DNA of 64,000 nucleotides from Firm-13 sp964617375 (GTDB lineage Bacteria > Bacillota > Clostridia > Saccharofermentanales > Saccharofermentanaceae): contig CAZTXQ010000012.1 of assembly GCA_964617375.1 (NCBI GenBank), forward strand, positions 1 through 64,000. The letters are read 5' to 3'. The notes under the pieces were generated by a model. The model saw only the letters and a list, made by a program, of their open reading frames with translations. It searched no databases and was not told the DNA's origin. Positions 35,391 to 43,949 of this stretch are shown here, piece by piece. The position numbers and the translations under genes were made by a program. Each line of letters starts with the position of its first letter. The first letter of the stretch is position 1.

Positions 35391-36587
35391 ATGAGAGCGC
35401 GGCGAATCGGAATCTTTCTCGCCCTGATCCTTGATGTATGGGCACTCCTGTATTCGGGAAAAACCGTATACTACTATATTTTTCTGCTCATCATGACGCT
35501 TTTTGCGATATCGGGCATTCAGCTTCTCCTGTCCTTTCTGTCCTTTCGCTTAAGGATTAACCTCTCCTCGCGAACGGTCGAAAAGAAGCAGCCCCTCACT
35601 CTGAAGCTGCTTGCAAAGGCAAAACATCTTCCCGTCGCTTATGCGCGAATCAGCATCCGTATGCCCGATTTCTCGAAAAAAAACAAACAGGAGTCCGAAT
35701 TTCTTGTTTCACCCGGATACGGAAAGACGGTCATCCTTCCCGTGGACATCGAGTTCCCGTACGCCGGAAAATACCCTCTCACGATTTCGGCGACGGACAT
35801 TTTCGACATCTTCGGACTCTGGCGTCTCCCGGTCAGACCCGCACATTATCTGGCTGAGAACCCCGTAACGATAACCGTACTTCCCGACACAACCTATTTT
35901 CTTCCTTACGAACAGCTGTACGACGATATCGTCCTTCCGATCCGGAAAACCAGAGAGCGCGCCGAAGCCGTCGGGGTCCGCGAATACGGACGCGGCGACG
36001 ATATGCGCAGCATGCACTGGAAGTATTCGGCCCGTGTCGGCAAACTTCACGTCAAAGAATATGAAAAAGGCACGCGCGAGCTGCACCTGATCTATCTGGA
36101 CCTTACCGATACACAGCTGAAAGGCGAAGACGATGCGGCCTGCAAGGATCTTCTCCTGTGCAGCGCGGCGAGCCTGTGCCGGACACTTCTCCGGGAACAG
36201 GTGCCGATGATGATCTTAGGCTACTCCAAAAAAGATTCCGGGCGCTTCTCGCTGACACGTCTGAGCCGCTGGGACGAGGCGCGCATCTATCTGGCGCAGC
36301 GCGATTTTTTTCCCGAGATTCCCGCAGGTTACAAAGAGACCATCGCCAATTACGTATTGCGCGAAAAATCGACGCTCACGATCTTCAGTATGTCCGTGAC
36401 ATCCGAGTCTCTCTCTTTCCTTACGTATCGTGCGGCCGACTATTCTTCGGTTTCCCTTTGTCTGGTTCCGCAGGAGGGGTTTAAGGCAGACCAGCAGAGT
36501 CTCGTTCACTATTTTTCCGACAGAGGAATAAGGACGGTATTGCTTCACGCCAAGGAAGCACCCGCCGAAGAGGTATCCGCCGTATGA
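35391..36587 (+). CDS. DUF58-domain membrane protein
   Basis: A 398-residue protein with two N-terminal helices (IGIFLALILDVWALLYS; YYYIFLLIMTLFAISGIQLLLSFLSF), a beta-rich middle and the DUF58 signature REYGRGDDMRSMHWKYSARVGKLHVKEYEKG (~residues 200-230), which belongs to a von-Willebrand-A-like fold. It is the partner of the MoxR ATPase. The start at 35391 is one base after the MoxR stop, so it is translationally coupled. An upstream in-frame extension inside moxR is not credible. It overlaps the next gene in ATGA. Confidence 0.9.
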   Translation: MRARRIGIFLALILDVWALLYSGKTVYYYIFLLIMTLFAISGIQLLLSFLSFRLRINLSSRTVEKKQPLTLKLLAKAKHLPVAYARISIRMPDFSKKNKQESEFLVSPGYGKTVILPVDIEFPYAGKYPLTISATDIFDIFGLWRLPVRPAHYLAENPVTITVLPDTTYFLPYEQLYDDIVLPIRKTRERAEAVGVREYGRGDDMRSMHWKYSARVGKLHVKEYEKGTRELHLIYLDLTDTQLKGEDDAACKDLLLCSAASLCRTLLREQVPMMILGYSKKDSGRFSLTRLSRWDEARIYLAQRDFFPEIPAGYKETIANYVLREKSTLTIFSMSVTSESLSFLTYRAADYSSVSLCLVPQEGFKADQQSLVHYFSDRGIRTVLLHAKEAPAEEVSAV

Positions 36588-39028
36588 AGACGAAGTGGAA
36601 CGCGGATTTTCTCGTAACCCTCGCCTGCAGCCTTATGTGCGCCGTGGGTCTCTCGCGGTTTGCCGTTGATCTTCTTGGTTTGACCCAGAGTTATTCCTGG
36701 TTCCACACGTTTTTTATCTGCCTGGCCGCTACTTTGGTCCTGCTGTTCTTCACACAGTACTTCAAATTATCTCTGATCCTGATCGGCATTACGACGATAC
36801 CTGCGTTCCTGATCTACCTTTATATGGGCGGTCTTGCGCACATCTCGAGTTTTGTATACCGGTTCTCGATCTGGGTGATTCCGTTTGTTGCCGGTTCGGC
36901 CATGTACCGTCCGACATACCAATTGGTGCTTTATCTATTGGTCATCTTTTTGATTTGCATCATATGCTATCTCAGCACCTGCATACTCGAAAACACCGGC
37001 GTCTTATTTCTGCTGTCCGTGGTCCCGGTCATTCTGCTTTCGCTGTTCACCAGGAAGGTGCTGGATTATCCGCTTCTGATTCCCGTTATTCCCGGAATAT
37101 TTGTACACCTCGCACTTACCGCCAAGAACAGGCGCGAGAACAGTCACAAAGCGGCGTCCGACTTGAAAGGCTTCTGGCAGTCCCTGCCCGGCATTCTTCC
37201 CCTTCTTGCCGTAGGTATGATCGCCGCCATAATCATGTCTTCTATTGCACCGTCTTCCGGGTTCAAAACGGGAAAAGTCGGGAATGCGACGGACGATGTG
37301 TTCTCTTTCCTTCATATACCTCTTCCCGACACGGCCAACCGGGACGTTTTCAATCTGGGAAGTCAGGGTTTCTATCCTCTTCAGAACCGTCTCGGCGGAC
37401 CCGTGACGCAGAACACGGCGGAAGTCATGACGGTAACCGCCTCGTCCGATTTTTTGCTGCGGGCGACGACCTATAACAACTATGAGAGTACGTTCTGGAG
37501 TAGTTCGAACTCTATTTTTTCGAATCGTCTGCATTCCGGACTTCTGGGAGGCGATACCAAGGACTTTTTCGACATGGATCGGCCGGAAAGTGACGAGATC
37601 CCTGAAGCGCTTTATCAGGCCGTAATGGAGCCCGAGACAATTCTGATCAGTGATTCGAGCAGCGTCCTTAAGCAGACCCTGTTCTCGGCGGATCATCTTC
37701 TGGATCTTGTCTACCCGGACCGCACGGTATTTTACAATCAGGCTAGTGAGCTGTTTGTGAACGATCCCATCAAAAAAGGCGATGCATATTCGGTTATTTT
37801 CAACCGCTTCCGTACCGAAAGTCCTACCTTCGACGAGGACCTCCTGTCCCTTGAATCCTATATTCTTTTGCATCCTGAGGCCGGTGATTCGGAGAAGAAG
37901 CTTCTGACGATTTCCGAAGAGAATCTGAGGATCAGTGAATCCGATTCCGTGAAGTCCATGGCGCTCTTGCTGACAAAGGACGCGACGACTCCTCTCGAAA
38001 AGGTCTTCGCCATCCGTGATGCGCTGCTATCCCGGTACACGTATTCGCTGAATGTCGAAGCTCCGCCGGAGAATTTCGATTTTGTCGAATATTTTCTTTA
38101 CACCAAAACCGGTTACTGTACGTATTTCGCCTCGACAATGGCCGTTATGGCGAGACTGAACGGCGTTCCCGCCCGTTATGTCGAAGGCTTTATGGTCAAT
38201 GTTCCCAATAGTGCGGACGGAGAATCAACGGTGTCGATAACCGGCAAGAGCGCGCACGCCTGGTGCGAGGTCTATATCAACGGTATCGGCTGGATTCCGA
38301 TCGATGCGACGGCAGGTCCGGCCGGCAGCGGACACTCCCTTTCGGAAGAAGCATCCGAGAACGCCGCGTCCGAAGCAAATAACGAAGACCAGAAGCCCTA
38401 TACCCCTCCGGACGAAGGCTATCTGCCTTCGAATCTGAATCCGACACCCTACGAGAAACCAGAGCTCAGCGAAACCGAGAAGGCGAGACTCAGAAATCTT
38501 TCGATCTTAAGCAACGTAATCACGATCGGAATTCCGGTTGCTGCGCTCGCGCTTTTCACCGGTCTAAGCATACGGAAATGGAGACGGATGTTCCGTATCA
38601 AGCCGGCCGATCAGATGATCGGAAACCTGACGCATGCCGATCTCCTGAACGAATTGTGGGGAGTAACGCAAAATCATATGTCGCTCTTGTCGGTTAACAT
38701 CGAAGTATCCGAGACGGCGGGCGATTTCGCGGAGCGTATTCTGGATATTCCCGTCTATACTCCGGGCTGCCGAAAAGACACGTATCACTTCAACATACAG
38801 CCTCTGACAAAGCTCTACGATCAGTGGATCTACGGCCTTCGCCGGCCATCCGACGAGGAGTCCGACCTGGCATACTCCTGCTGCGTGAAGCTTGCCGCCG
38901 ACGTCAAGGCGATTCACAGAACGAAATTTATCTATCTCCTGCACATCTTAAAGCGCATATGGATCCGGCCTTCGAAAAAAAGCATGCTGTCGCGTCTTAC
39001 GTTCCGGATCAAAGGAAAATCGAAATAA
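36584..39028 (+). CDS. Transglutaminase-like membrane protein (TgpA type)
   Basis: An 814-residue protein. About six N-terminal helices (~1-200) are followed by a large extracytoplasmic part with a transglutaminase core: catalytic Cys in TKTGYCTYFASTMAVMARLNGVPARYVEGF, His in KSAHAWCEVY, and Asp in GWIPIDATAG (residues ~500-580). Then come an acidic/Pro linker, one more helix (~645-665) and a cytoplasmic helical tail. It is the third member of the MoxR-DUF58 trio, perhaps a membrane cysteine protease or crosslinking enzyme. The 3' end overlaps convergent lrgB by 20 bases. Confidence 0.88.
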   Translation: MKTKWNADFLVTLACSLMCAVGLSRFAVDLLGLTQSYSWFHTFFICLAATLVLLFFTQYFKLSLILIGITTIPAFLIYLYMGGLAHISSFVYRFSIWVIPFVAGSAMYRPTYQLVLYLLVIFLICIICYLSTCILENTGVLFLLSVVPVILLSLFTRKVLDYPLLIPVIPGIFVHLALTAKNRRENSHKAASDLKGFWQSLPGILPLLAVGMIAAIIMSSIAPSSGFKTGKVGNATDDVFSFLHIPLPDTANRDVFNLGSQGFYPLQNRLGGPVTQNTAEVMTVTASSDFLLRATTYNNYESTFWSSSNSIFSNRLHSGLLGGDTKDFFDMDRPESDEIPEALYQAVMEPETILISDSSSVLKQTLFSADHLLDLVYPDRTVFYNQASELFVNDPIKKGDAYSVIFNRFRTESPTFDEDLLSLESYILLHPEAGDSEKKLLTISEENLRISESDSVKSMALLLTKDATTPLEKVFAIRDALLSRYTYSLNVEAPPENFDFVEYFLYTKTGYCTYFASTMAVMARLNGVPARYVEGFMVNVPNSADGESTVSITGKSAHAWCEVYINGIGWIPIDATAGPAGSGHSLSEEASENAASEANNEDQKPYTPPDEGYLPSNLNPTPYEKPELSETEKARLRNLSILSNVITIGIPVAALALFTGLSIRKWRRMFRIKPADQMIGNLTHADLLNELWGVTQNHMSLLSVNIEVSETAGDFAERILDIPVYTPGCRKDTYHFNIQPLTKLYDQWIYGLRRPSDEESDLAYSCCVKLAADVKAIHRTKFIYLLHILKRIWIRPSKKSMLSRLTFRIKGKSK

Positions 39029-39686
39029 CCACCGTAACGATACCCGACATCGCAATCGCGATTCCCGACATCGCGCCCTCGGTCTCACCGATCTCGATTG
39101 CCTTGGACGTGCCGACCGCATGGCTTGAGGTACCGATTGCAACGCCTGCCGCGATCGGATTTTTCACGCGGAAAAGGCGGATCAGAAGCGGGGCCAGGAC
39201 GTTCCCCAGGATTCCGGTAAGGACGACCGCGGCTACGGTGACGGCGGGTAAGCCGCCGATGTTCTCCGATATCGCCATGGCAAACGGCGTGGTTACGGAC
39301 TTCGGCAACATCGATTTTGTCAGTACATCGTCGAGTCCGAACGCCTTGCACAGGAAGTACACGGATGCCACGGAAAAAAGCGAGCCGACGACGGTGCCGA
39401 GGAAAATCGGAAAGAAGTATTTCTTGAGCAGGTCGAGACGGCTGAAGATCGAGATCGCCAGAACCGCCGTTGCGGGTCCGAGAAACGCGGAGATGATATC
39501 GCCTCCGTTCTTGTAGCTGTCCAGAGGAATCCGTCCGAGAACAAGCGTCAGAATGCAGAGAACCACCGAGATGAGGAGCGGATTCGCTGCCGCGCTTCGG
39601 GTTCTTTTCTGAATCCAGACACCGATTTCATAGGTAAGAATACTTAAGAAGACACCGAAATACGGCGACGCAAAAATCTCGTTCAT
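39009..39686 (-). CDS. lrgB: LrgB-family membrane protein
   Basis: A 225-residue polytopic protein of the LrgB/CidB family. Characteristic stretches are FLGPATAVLAISIF, MLPKSVTTPFAMAISENIGG and GVAIGTSSHAVGTSKAIEIGETEGAMS. With LrgA it forms a holin-like pair tied to murein hydrolase control, pyruvate uptake or carbon-overflow export in other Firmicutes. The ATG overlaps lrgA's stop (ATGA). The last 20 bases overlap the convergent transglutaminase-like gene. Confidence 0.93.
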   Translation of the reverse strand: MNEIFASPYFGVFLSILTYEIGVWIQKRTRSAAANPLLISVVLCILTLVLGRIPLDSYKNGGDIISAFLGPATAVLAISIFSRLDLLKKYFFPIFLGTVVGSLFSVASVYFLCKAFGLDDVLTKSMLPKSVTTPFAMAISENIGGLPAVTVAAVVLTGILGNVLAPLLIRLFRVKNPIAAGVAIGTSSHAVGTSKAIEIGETEGAMSGIAIAMSGIVTVVISIFL

Positions 39687-40069
39687 ACTTTCTCACCGTC
39701 CTTCTTCTTCGACCCGAAGAACCTGTCCTGAAGCTTAATCACTCCCTGGACGGTCAGCGCGGTTGCTCCGAAGGTCAGAACCGTGGTAAGCACGACCACC
39801 GCGATCAGCGCAAACACCTTATCCTTAACAAGGTCAAGATTCGCAAGAATATTGACGCCCGCCGGTACGAAGAAGAACGCCATGTTCTTCAGAAGGAAGT
39901 CGCTTAACGGTTTCATATGGTCAGCCTTGACCAATTTGAAAAGCAGCAATAGGAAAAGGAAAATCATAGCGATAACCGTTCCCGGGACCGGGAAGGGCAA
40001 AAGGGCTGATACGGCGTGTCCGGCAAGACACACCAGAAACAGTATTCCGATCTGGAACATCATCTTCAT
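39683..40069 (-). CDS. lrgA: LrgA/CidA-family holin-like protein
   Basis: A 128-residue protein with four membrane helices. FPVPGTVIAMIFLFLLL and LLKNMAFFFVPAGVNIL are the family motifs. AAGGAG lies 8 bases before the ATG. It is first in the two-gene lrgAB operon. A TATAAT lies upstream at about 40111-40116 on the minus strand, in the divergent interval with the MFS gene, but no matching -35 was found. No LytTR-type regulator gene is adjacent. Confidence 0.92.
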   Translation of the reverse strand: MKMMFQIGILFLVCLAGHAVSALLPFPVPGTVIAMIFLFLLLLFKLVKADHMKPLSDFLLKNMAFFFVPAGVNILANLDLVKDKVFALIAVVVLTTVLTFGATALTVQGVIKLQDRFFGSKKKDGEKV

Positions 40070-40200
40070 AAGCAGAACTCCTTGGTCGTCCGTTTTAATA
40101 AAGTACGCATATTATAGAACAAATCGGCGAACAATCTCTTCTTTTTTGCTATACTGATCGAACCGATATGTGTGCGGCATGCGTACGTAAAAGGAGAATC

Positions 40201-41412
40201 ATGAATACTAAACCTGTAAAATCAGCACTCGGCAGAAAGGTAAACCTTCAGTATACGGCTGTCCAATCGGCCTACTGGATGTCCTTTCTTCCGATCGGAA
40301 GCTTTGCAGTCGTACTCCTGCAATCCAAGAATTTCACGGATTCCGAGATCGGCATCCTTCTGGCGATCCAGTCGATCGCATCGATCGCGGCACAGCCGGC
40401 CATTGCCGCATTCGCCGGGAAGCACACCCGGATTCCTCTTAAGAGAATCGTCGCCGCCCTTCTTGCCGTAAGTGCGATTATTTTTTCCTTTATATATTTC
40501 ATACCGCATTTATTCGTGCCGGCGCTTTTGATTTTCGCCGTGATGGGAGCTACGACATCGTCGGTTCCCGCCTTTGTCAATGCGATCGCCATGCAGCTGA
40601 ACAATGCCGGAATCCCGGTAAATTACGGTATCGCGCGCGGTATGGGATCGATGTCGTTCGCCGTTGTCGGAATTATTCTCGGAAAACTGATCGATATGTC
40701 CGGTGTCGATGTCATTATTCCTTTCTATGCCGCGGCGTCCCTGGTCACCGTGGCATTCCTCTTGACCATGCACACCCCACCCGTGCCGAAGACATCCGGG
40801 GACGATAAACCCAAGGCGCCGAAGACGAATCTCATCGCGTTTCTTGCGGAAAACAAGGCCTATGCCGGTTTCTGCATCGCGTCGGCACTTCTTTTTTCGA
40901 GCCATGCGTTCATCAATACATTTCTTCCGAACATCGTTCAGAATCTCGGCGGCAGCGTTACGGATATGGGAATCACCCGGTCCATCGGCGCGGCTTTCGA
41001 ATTGCCGGTTATGTTCATCTATAGCTTTCTTACGCGAAAATTCGGCAGCCGGAGTCTTCTCGTCGTGTCCGGTTTCTCTTTCTTCGCCAAAACCCTCTTA
41101 ACTCTTTTTGCACCCGGCATGGCTTTCATGTTTGTACTGCAATTTCTCCAGATGCCGGCGTTCGGGCTCTATACCCCCGCCGCCGTTCAGTTCTCGGATC
41201 AGTCGGTCAGCGACGAGAACCGCGTCCGTGCCCAGGCGATCTCCGCCGTATCGGGATTCGGCATCGGAAACGTAATCGGCAATCTGTGCGGCGGATTCCT
41301 TCTTGATATCTTCGGTCTGTTGCCGATGCTGATCTTCGCTTCCGTCATCGCCTTTCTGGGCTTTGCCGTCATGCTCGTATCGATGCGCGGGAAAAAAGCT
41401 GCGGGTTATTAA
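40201..41412 (+). CDS. MFS transporter (LacY-like, MFS_1-like)
   Basis: A 403-residue, twelve-helix transporter. SAYWMSFLPIGSFAVVLLQSKNFTDSEIGILLAIQS at the N-terminus and the inter-helix loop TRKFGSRSLL are typical of the nucleoside/oligosaccharide H+ symporter-like branch. The two halves are joined by a Lys/Pro-rich loop (PKTSGDDKPKAPKTN). The start at 40201 follows AAAGGAG. It is a single gene divergent from lrgAB and convergent with the microprotein at 41409, which it overlaps by four bases. The substrate is unknown. Confidence 0.85.
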   Translation: MNTKPVKSALGRKVNLQYTAVQSAYWMSFLPIGSFAVVLLQSKNFTDSEIGILLAIQSIASIAAQPAIAAFAGKHTRIPLKRIVAALLAVSAIIFSFIYFIPHLFVPALLIFAVMGATTSSVPAFVNAIAMQLNNAGIPVNYGIARGMGSMSFAVVGIILGKLIDMSGVDVIIPFYAAASLVTVAFLLTMHTPPVPKTSGDDKPKAPKTNLIAFLAENKAYAGFCIASALLFSSHAFINTFLPNIVQNLGGSVTDMGITRSIGAAFELPVMFIYSFLTRKFGSRSLLVVSGFSFFAKTLLTLFAPGMAFMFVLQFLQMPAFGLYTPAAVQFSDQSVSDENRVRAQAISAVSGFGIGNVIGNLCGGFLLDIFGLLPMLIFASVIAFLGFAVMLVSMRGKKAAGY

Positions 41413-41579
41413 TGCTTCTTCTTTCCTTTGAAAAAAAGAAAATAAATAAGAAACCCGAGTCCGCACAGCAATACCAGAAGAGAAAGAACGAGTGATACAA
41501 TAACTGCCAGTCCGCCAAAATAAACAGGAGCAATAAAACCCGCGTCAAGAAGCATCTTACCGGCCATACATTTCATCAT
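41409..41579 (-). CDS. 56-residue single-span membrane microprotein
   Basis: A short frame starting MMKCMAGKMLLDAGF. It has one long hydrophobic helix (about residues 18-50: VYFGGLAVIVSLVLSLLVLL then LCGLGFLIYFLFF) and a basic KGKKKH tail, so it is a probable inner-membrane protein with the C-terminus inside. GGAGG, which encodes the last Gly-Gly of the preceding transporter, lies 8 bases before its ATG. The start is five bases from that gene's stop, a strong sign of translational coupling. Its function is unknown, with an accessory subunit of the transporter the obvious guess. Confidence 0.7.
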   Translation of the reverse strand: MMKCMAGKMLLDAGFIAPVYFGGLAVIVSLVLSLLVLLCGLGFLIYFLFFKGKKKH

Positions 41580-41583
41580 TTTA

Positions 41584-42753
41584 TTATCCTCCAGTGTTTA
41601 TGTCTTTCGACTTCCCTCGGATCAGATAACTCGAGATCAATACTAATATCAGTATAAGCAGCGAGATTCCGGTGTAAAGGATTTTTTGTGTGAGTGAATC
41701 CATGCTGCTTATAAAGCGGCTTGCGTAACTGCCGATCAGGACTCCGGGAGCGAGTACGCTCGCGGTAAGCCCGAAGGCGAACGCGGGATACCGCGGTATG
41801 TACCGGTACACAAGAATAAGTGTGACCGGCATGGCAAGATTGATCAGAAACAATGCGATCAGTCCGCCTTTAAACGAATCCGGAAACAGAAGAATCAGCG
41901 GTGTGGATACAAACACGGAGAGAAACATGACCTTGGCCGCACCGATCCGGTCCAAGGCAATACCCCCGGCAATTTTACCCGCGGCAACGCATATGGCGGC
42001 AGCCATCACGGCAAACGCACCGGTTTTCCAGGAGGAAGAGGGAAAATATCCTGCGGCGGCACGAAAAACAACCGCTGTCAGCAGAAAAAGAACCGCTGTC
42101 AGGCGGATCCCCGGACGTATGCCGGATGAAGAATCCAACTCTCCGGATACGTGGACCGATTCTTTTCTTTCGCGGCTCAGCATTTGCCGGATCGCCGTCG
42201 TGATCCTGCCCTCACCTCTTCCGAACCGGCCGATCAAGAGCCAAATCAGGATAAGTATCACGGTCATGGCCGAAAGATCCGTCGCAAACAGCATTCCCTG
42301 CGATGTATAGAGCATGCCAAGTGCGACACCAATTGCCCCGGGGCCGACAAAAACGCCGGCGGCACAGCCTTTTCCCTTATATTCGCGGAGCACATACGCT
42401 CCGCCGCCCACGTGAAAAAGACTGTTGCCAATACCTGCGATAAGAATACTCATGACAATCCCAAAAGGTATGAGTGCAGAAAAAATCGCAAGGATTGCTC
42501 CTGCTGCGGCAAACAGCAGATACGTATCGGACTTTCTGCGAAGCAGCCTGAAAAGCTTCGGTCCGGTGCCGCATCTCTCCGCCGTCAGTTCAACGACGCC
42601 GCCTGTAATCGCCTGTGACGAAAACGCGAGAAAATTGTATAGAAGTACCCACATGAGAGCACTCTCCTGCGAGCGGCCTCCCAATGCGGAATATAGCGTC
42701 GATATGGTGACGGTATCAACCAGCAAGTGCATGACGGCAAGAATGTACAGCAT
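41584..42753 (-). CDS. MFS-type membrane transporter
   Basis: A 389-residue protein with about twelve helices. IAGIGNSLFHVGGGAYVLR resembles the helix-4 signature of fosmidomycin-resistance-type MFS proteins (FHxGGG). The substrate is unknown. It sits immediately after cdd in a deoxynucleoside catabolic operon and may export or import a nucleoside-related compound. The ATG at 42753 is preferred over GTG at 42759, since AGAGG overlaps that GTG and is well spaced for the ATG. It is followed by the coupled microprotein. Confidence 0.8.
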   Translation of the reverse strand: MLYILAVMHLLVDTVTISTLYSALGGRSQESALMWVLLYNFLAFSSQAITGGVVELTAERCGTGPKLFRLLRRKSDTYLLFAAAGAILAIFSALIPFGIVMSILIAGIGNSLFHVGGGAYVLREYKGKGCAAGVFVGPGAIGVALGMLYTSQGMLFATDLSAMTVILILIWLLIGRFGRGEGRITTAIRQMLSRERKESVHVSGELDSSSGIRPGIRLTAVLFLLTAVVFRAAAGYFPSSSWKTGAFAVMAAAICVAAGKIAGGIALDRIGAAKVMFLSVFVSTPLILLFPDSFKGGLIALFLINLAMPVTLILVYRYIPRYPAFAFGLTASVLAPGVLIGSYASRFISSMDSLTQKILYTGISLLILILVLISSYLIRGKSKDINTGG

Positions 42754-42764
42754 CGGCACCTCTG

Positions 42765-43196
42765 CTAAGCCAAATCCGAAGGACCGAAGCCCTGCGGAAG
42801 AAGCTCAGACAATGTGTAAATTCTCATTCTCCCGTCTTCTCTCCCGAGAAGCACAAGGAAGGTGTCCGGATCGCAAAACTCTCTTAGGACCTGACGGCAA
42901 ACACCGCATGGGCCGCAATAATCCAGGGGGCGGCCTTCGAGCGCGCCGACGATGCAGATCGCCGAGAAGCTGCTGTCGCCTTCGCTTACAGCCTTGAAAA
43001 CAGCGGTCCGCTCCGCGCAGTTTGTCGGTGAAAAGGCCGCATTTTCGATGTTGCAGCCGGTATAGATCCTGCCGTCCTTCGTAAGGAGCGCGGCTCCGAC
43101 CTTGAAATGCGAATATGGCGTATACGCCTTTTTTCTGGCTTCATACGCCGCGTCAAATAACGTCTTCTGTTCTTCGTTCGGATAAATCTCTGTCAT
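42765..43196 (-). CDS. cdd: Cytidine deaminase
   Basis: A 143-residue zinc enzyme converting (deoxy)cytidine to (deoxy)uridine. The motifs are complete: YSHFKVGAALL, GCNIENAAFSPTNCAERTA (zinc Cys and catalytic Glu) and PCGVCRQVLREFC (two zinc Cys). It is a typical tetrameric Gram-positive length. It is fourth in the epimerase-deoB-deoC-cdd-MFS operon, 30 bases after deoC. The C-terminal HTH-like extensions seen in long forms are absent. Confidence 0.96.
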   Translation of the reverse strand: MTEIYPNEEQKTLFDAAYEARKKAYTPYSHFKVGAALLTKDGRIYTGCNIENAAFSPTNCAERTAVFKAVSEGDSSFSAICIVGALEGRPLDYCGPCGVCRQVLREFCDPDTFLVLLGREDGRMRIYTLSELLPQGFGPSDLA

Positions 43197-43226
43197 GAAT
43201 CCCGGACTCCCTTCCCGCCGCCTGAT

Positions 43227-43904
43227 TTACTCGTGCAGCTTCCTGACGATCTTGATCATACGGCTCGTACCGAGTCTGTCCGCGCCCGCGGCAAGAAACT
43301 CTCTGGCATCCTCCATCGAAGAAATGCCTCCGGCCGCCTTGACCTTGATGCCGGGATCTACGTTCTGGCGGAAAAGCTTAACGTCCTCAAGGGTAGCACC
43401 GCCCGTCGAGAAACCCGTCGAGGTCTTGATAAAGTCCGCGCCGGCTTCAGAAACCATCCGGCACATCTTGATTTTTTCTTCTGTGGACAGAAGGCACGTC
43501 TCGACGATAACCTTCAGAATGACGCCGGAGCAGGCTTCGCGCAGCGCCTTGAGCTCGTCGCGAATCGTCTCGTGGCGGCCCTGCCTTACATCTCCGATAT
43601 TGATAACCATGTCGATCTCTTTTGCCCCTTCGGCTATGGCTTCTTTGGCCTCGAAAACCTTGACAGCGGTCGTATTATAGCCGTTCGGGAACCCGATTAC
43701 GGTACATACGGGGAGCTTCCCGTCCAGGAATTCACACGCCCGTCTGACATAACTCGGCGGGATGCAAACGCTTGCAACACCGTATGCGAGGCCTTCTTCG
43801 CAGACCTTAAGAATCTCTTCCCATGTCGCGGTCTGAACCAATAGGGTATGATCCACTTTAGCGAGAATATCTTTTTCTTCGGGGGTAATTTGTACAGGTA
43901 CCAT
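43227..43904 (-). CDS. deoC: Deoxyribose-phosphate aldolase
   Basis: A 225-residue class I aldolase cleaving 2-deoxyribose-5-phosphate to acetaldehyde and glyceraldehyde-3-phosphate. The Schiff-base lysine lies in ADFIKTSTGFSTGGAT, and the proton-relay region is VILKVIVETCLLS. DMVINIGDVRQGRHE is the conserved strand. AGGAGG precedes the ATG by 8 bases. It lies between deoB and cdd in the deoxynucleoside operon. Confidence 0.96.
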   Translation of the reverse strand: MVPVQITPEEKDILAKVDHTLLVQTATWEEILKVCEEGLAYGVASVCIPPSYVRRACEFLDGKLPVCTVIGFPNGYNTTAVKVFEAKEAIAEGAKEIDMVINIGDVRQGRHETIRDELKALREACSGVILKVIVETCLLSTEEKIKMCRMVSEAGADFIKTSTGFSTGGATLEDVKLFRQNVDPGIKVKAAGGISSMEDAREFLAAGADRLGTSRMIKIVRKLHE

Positions 43905-43949
43905 TTCTTTATCCTCCTGGCAATTTTGTCCGGTAATTTAATGTAATTC

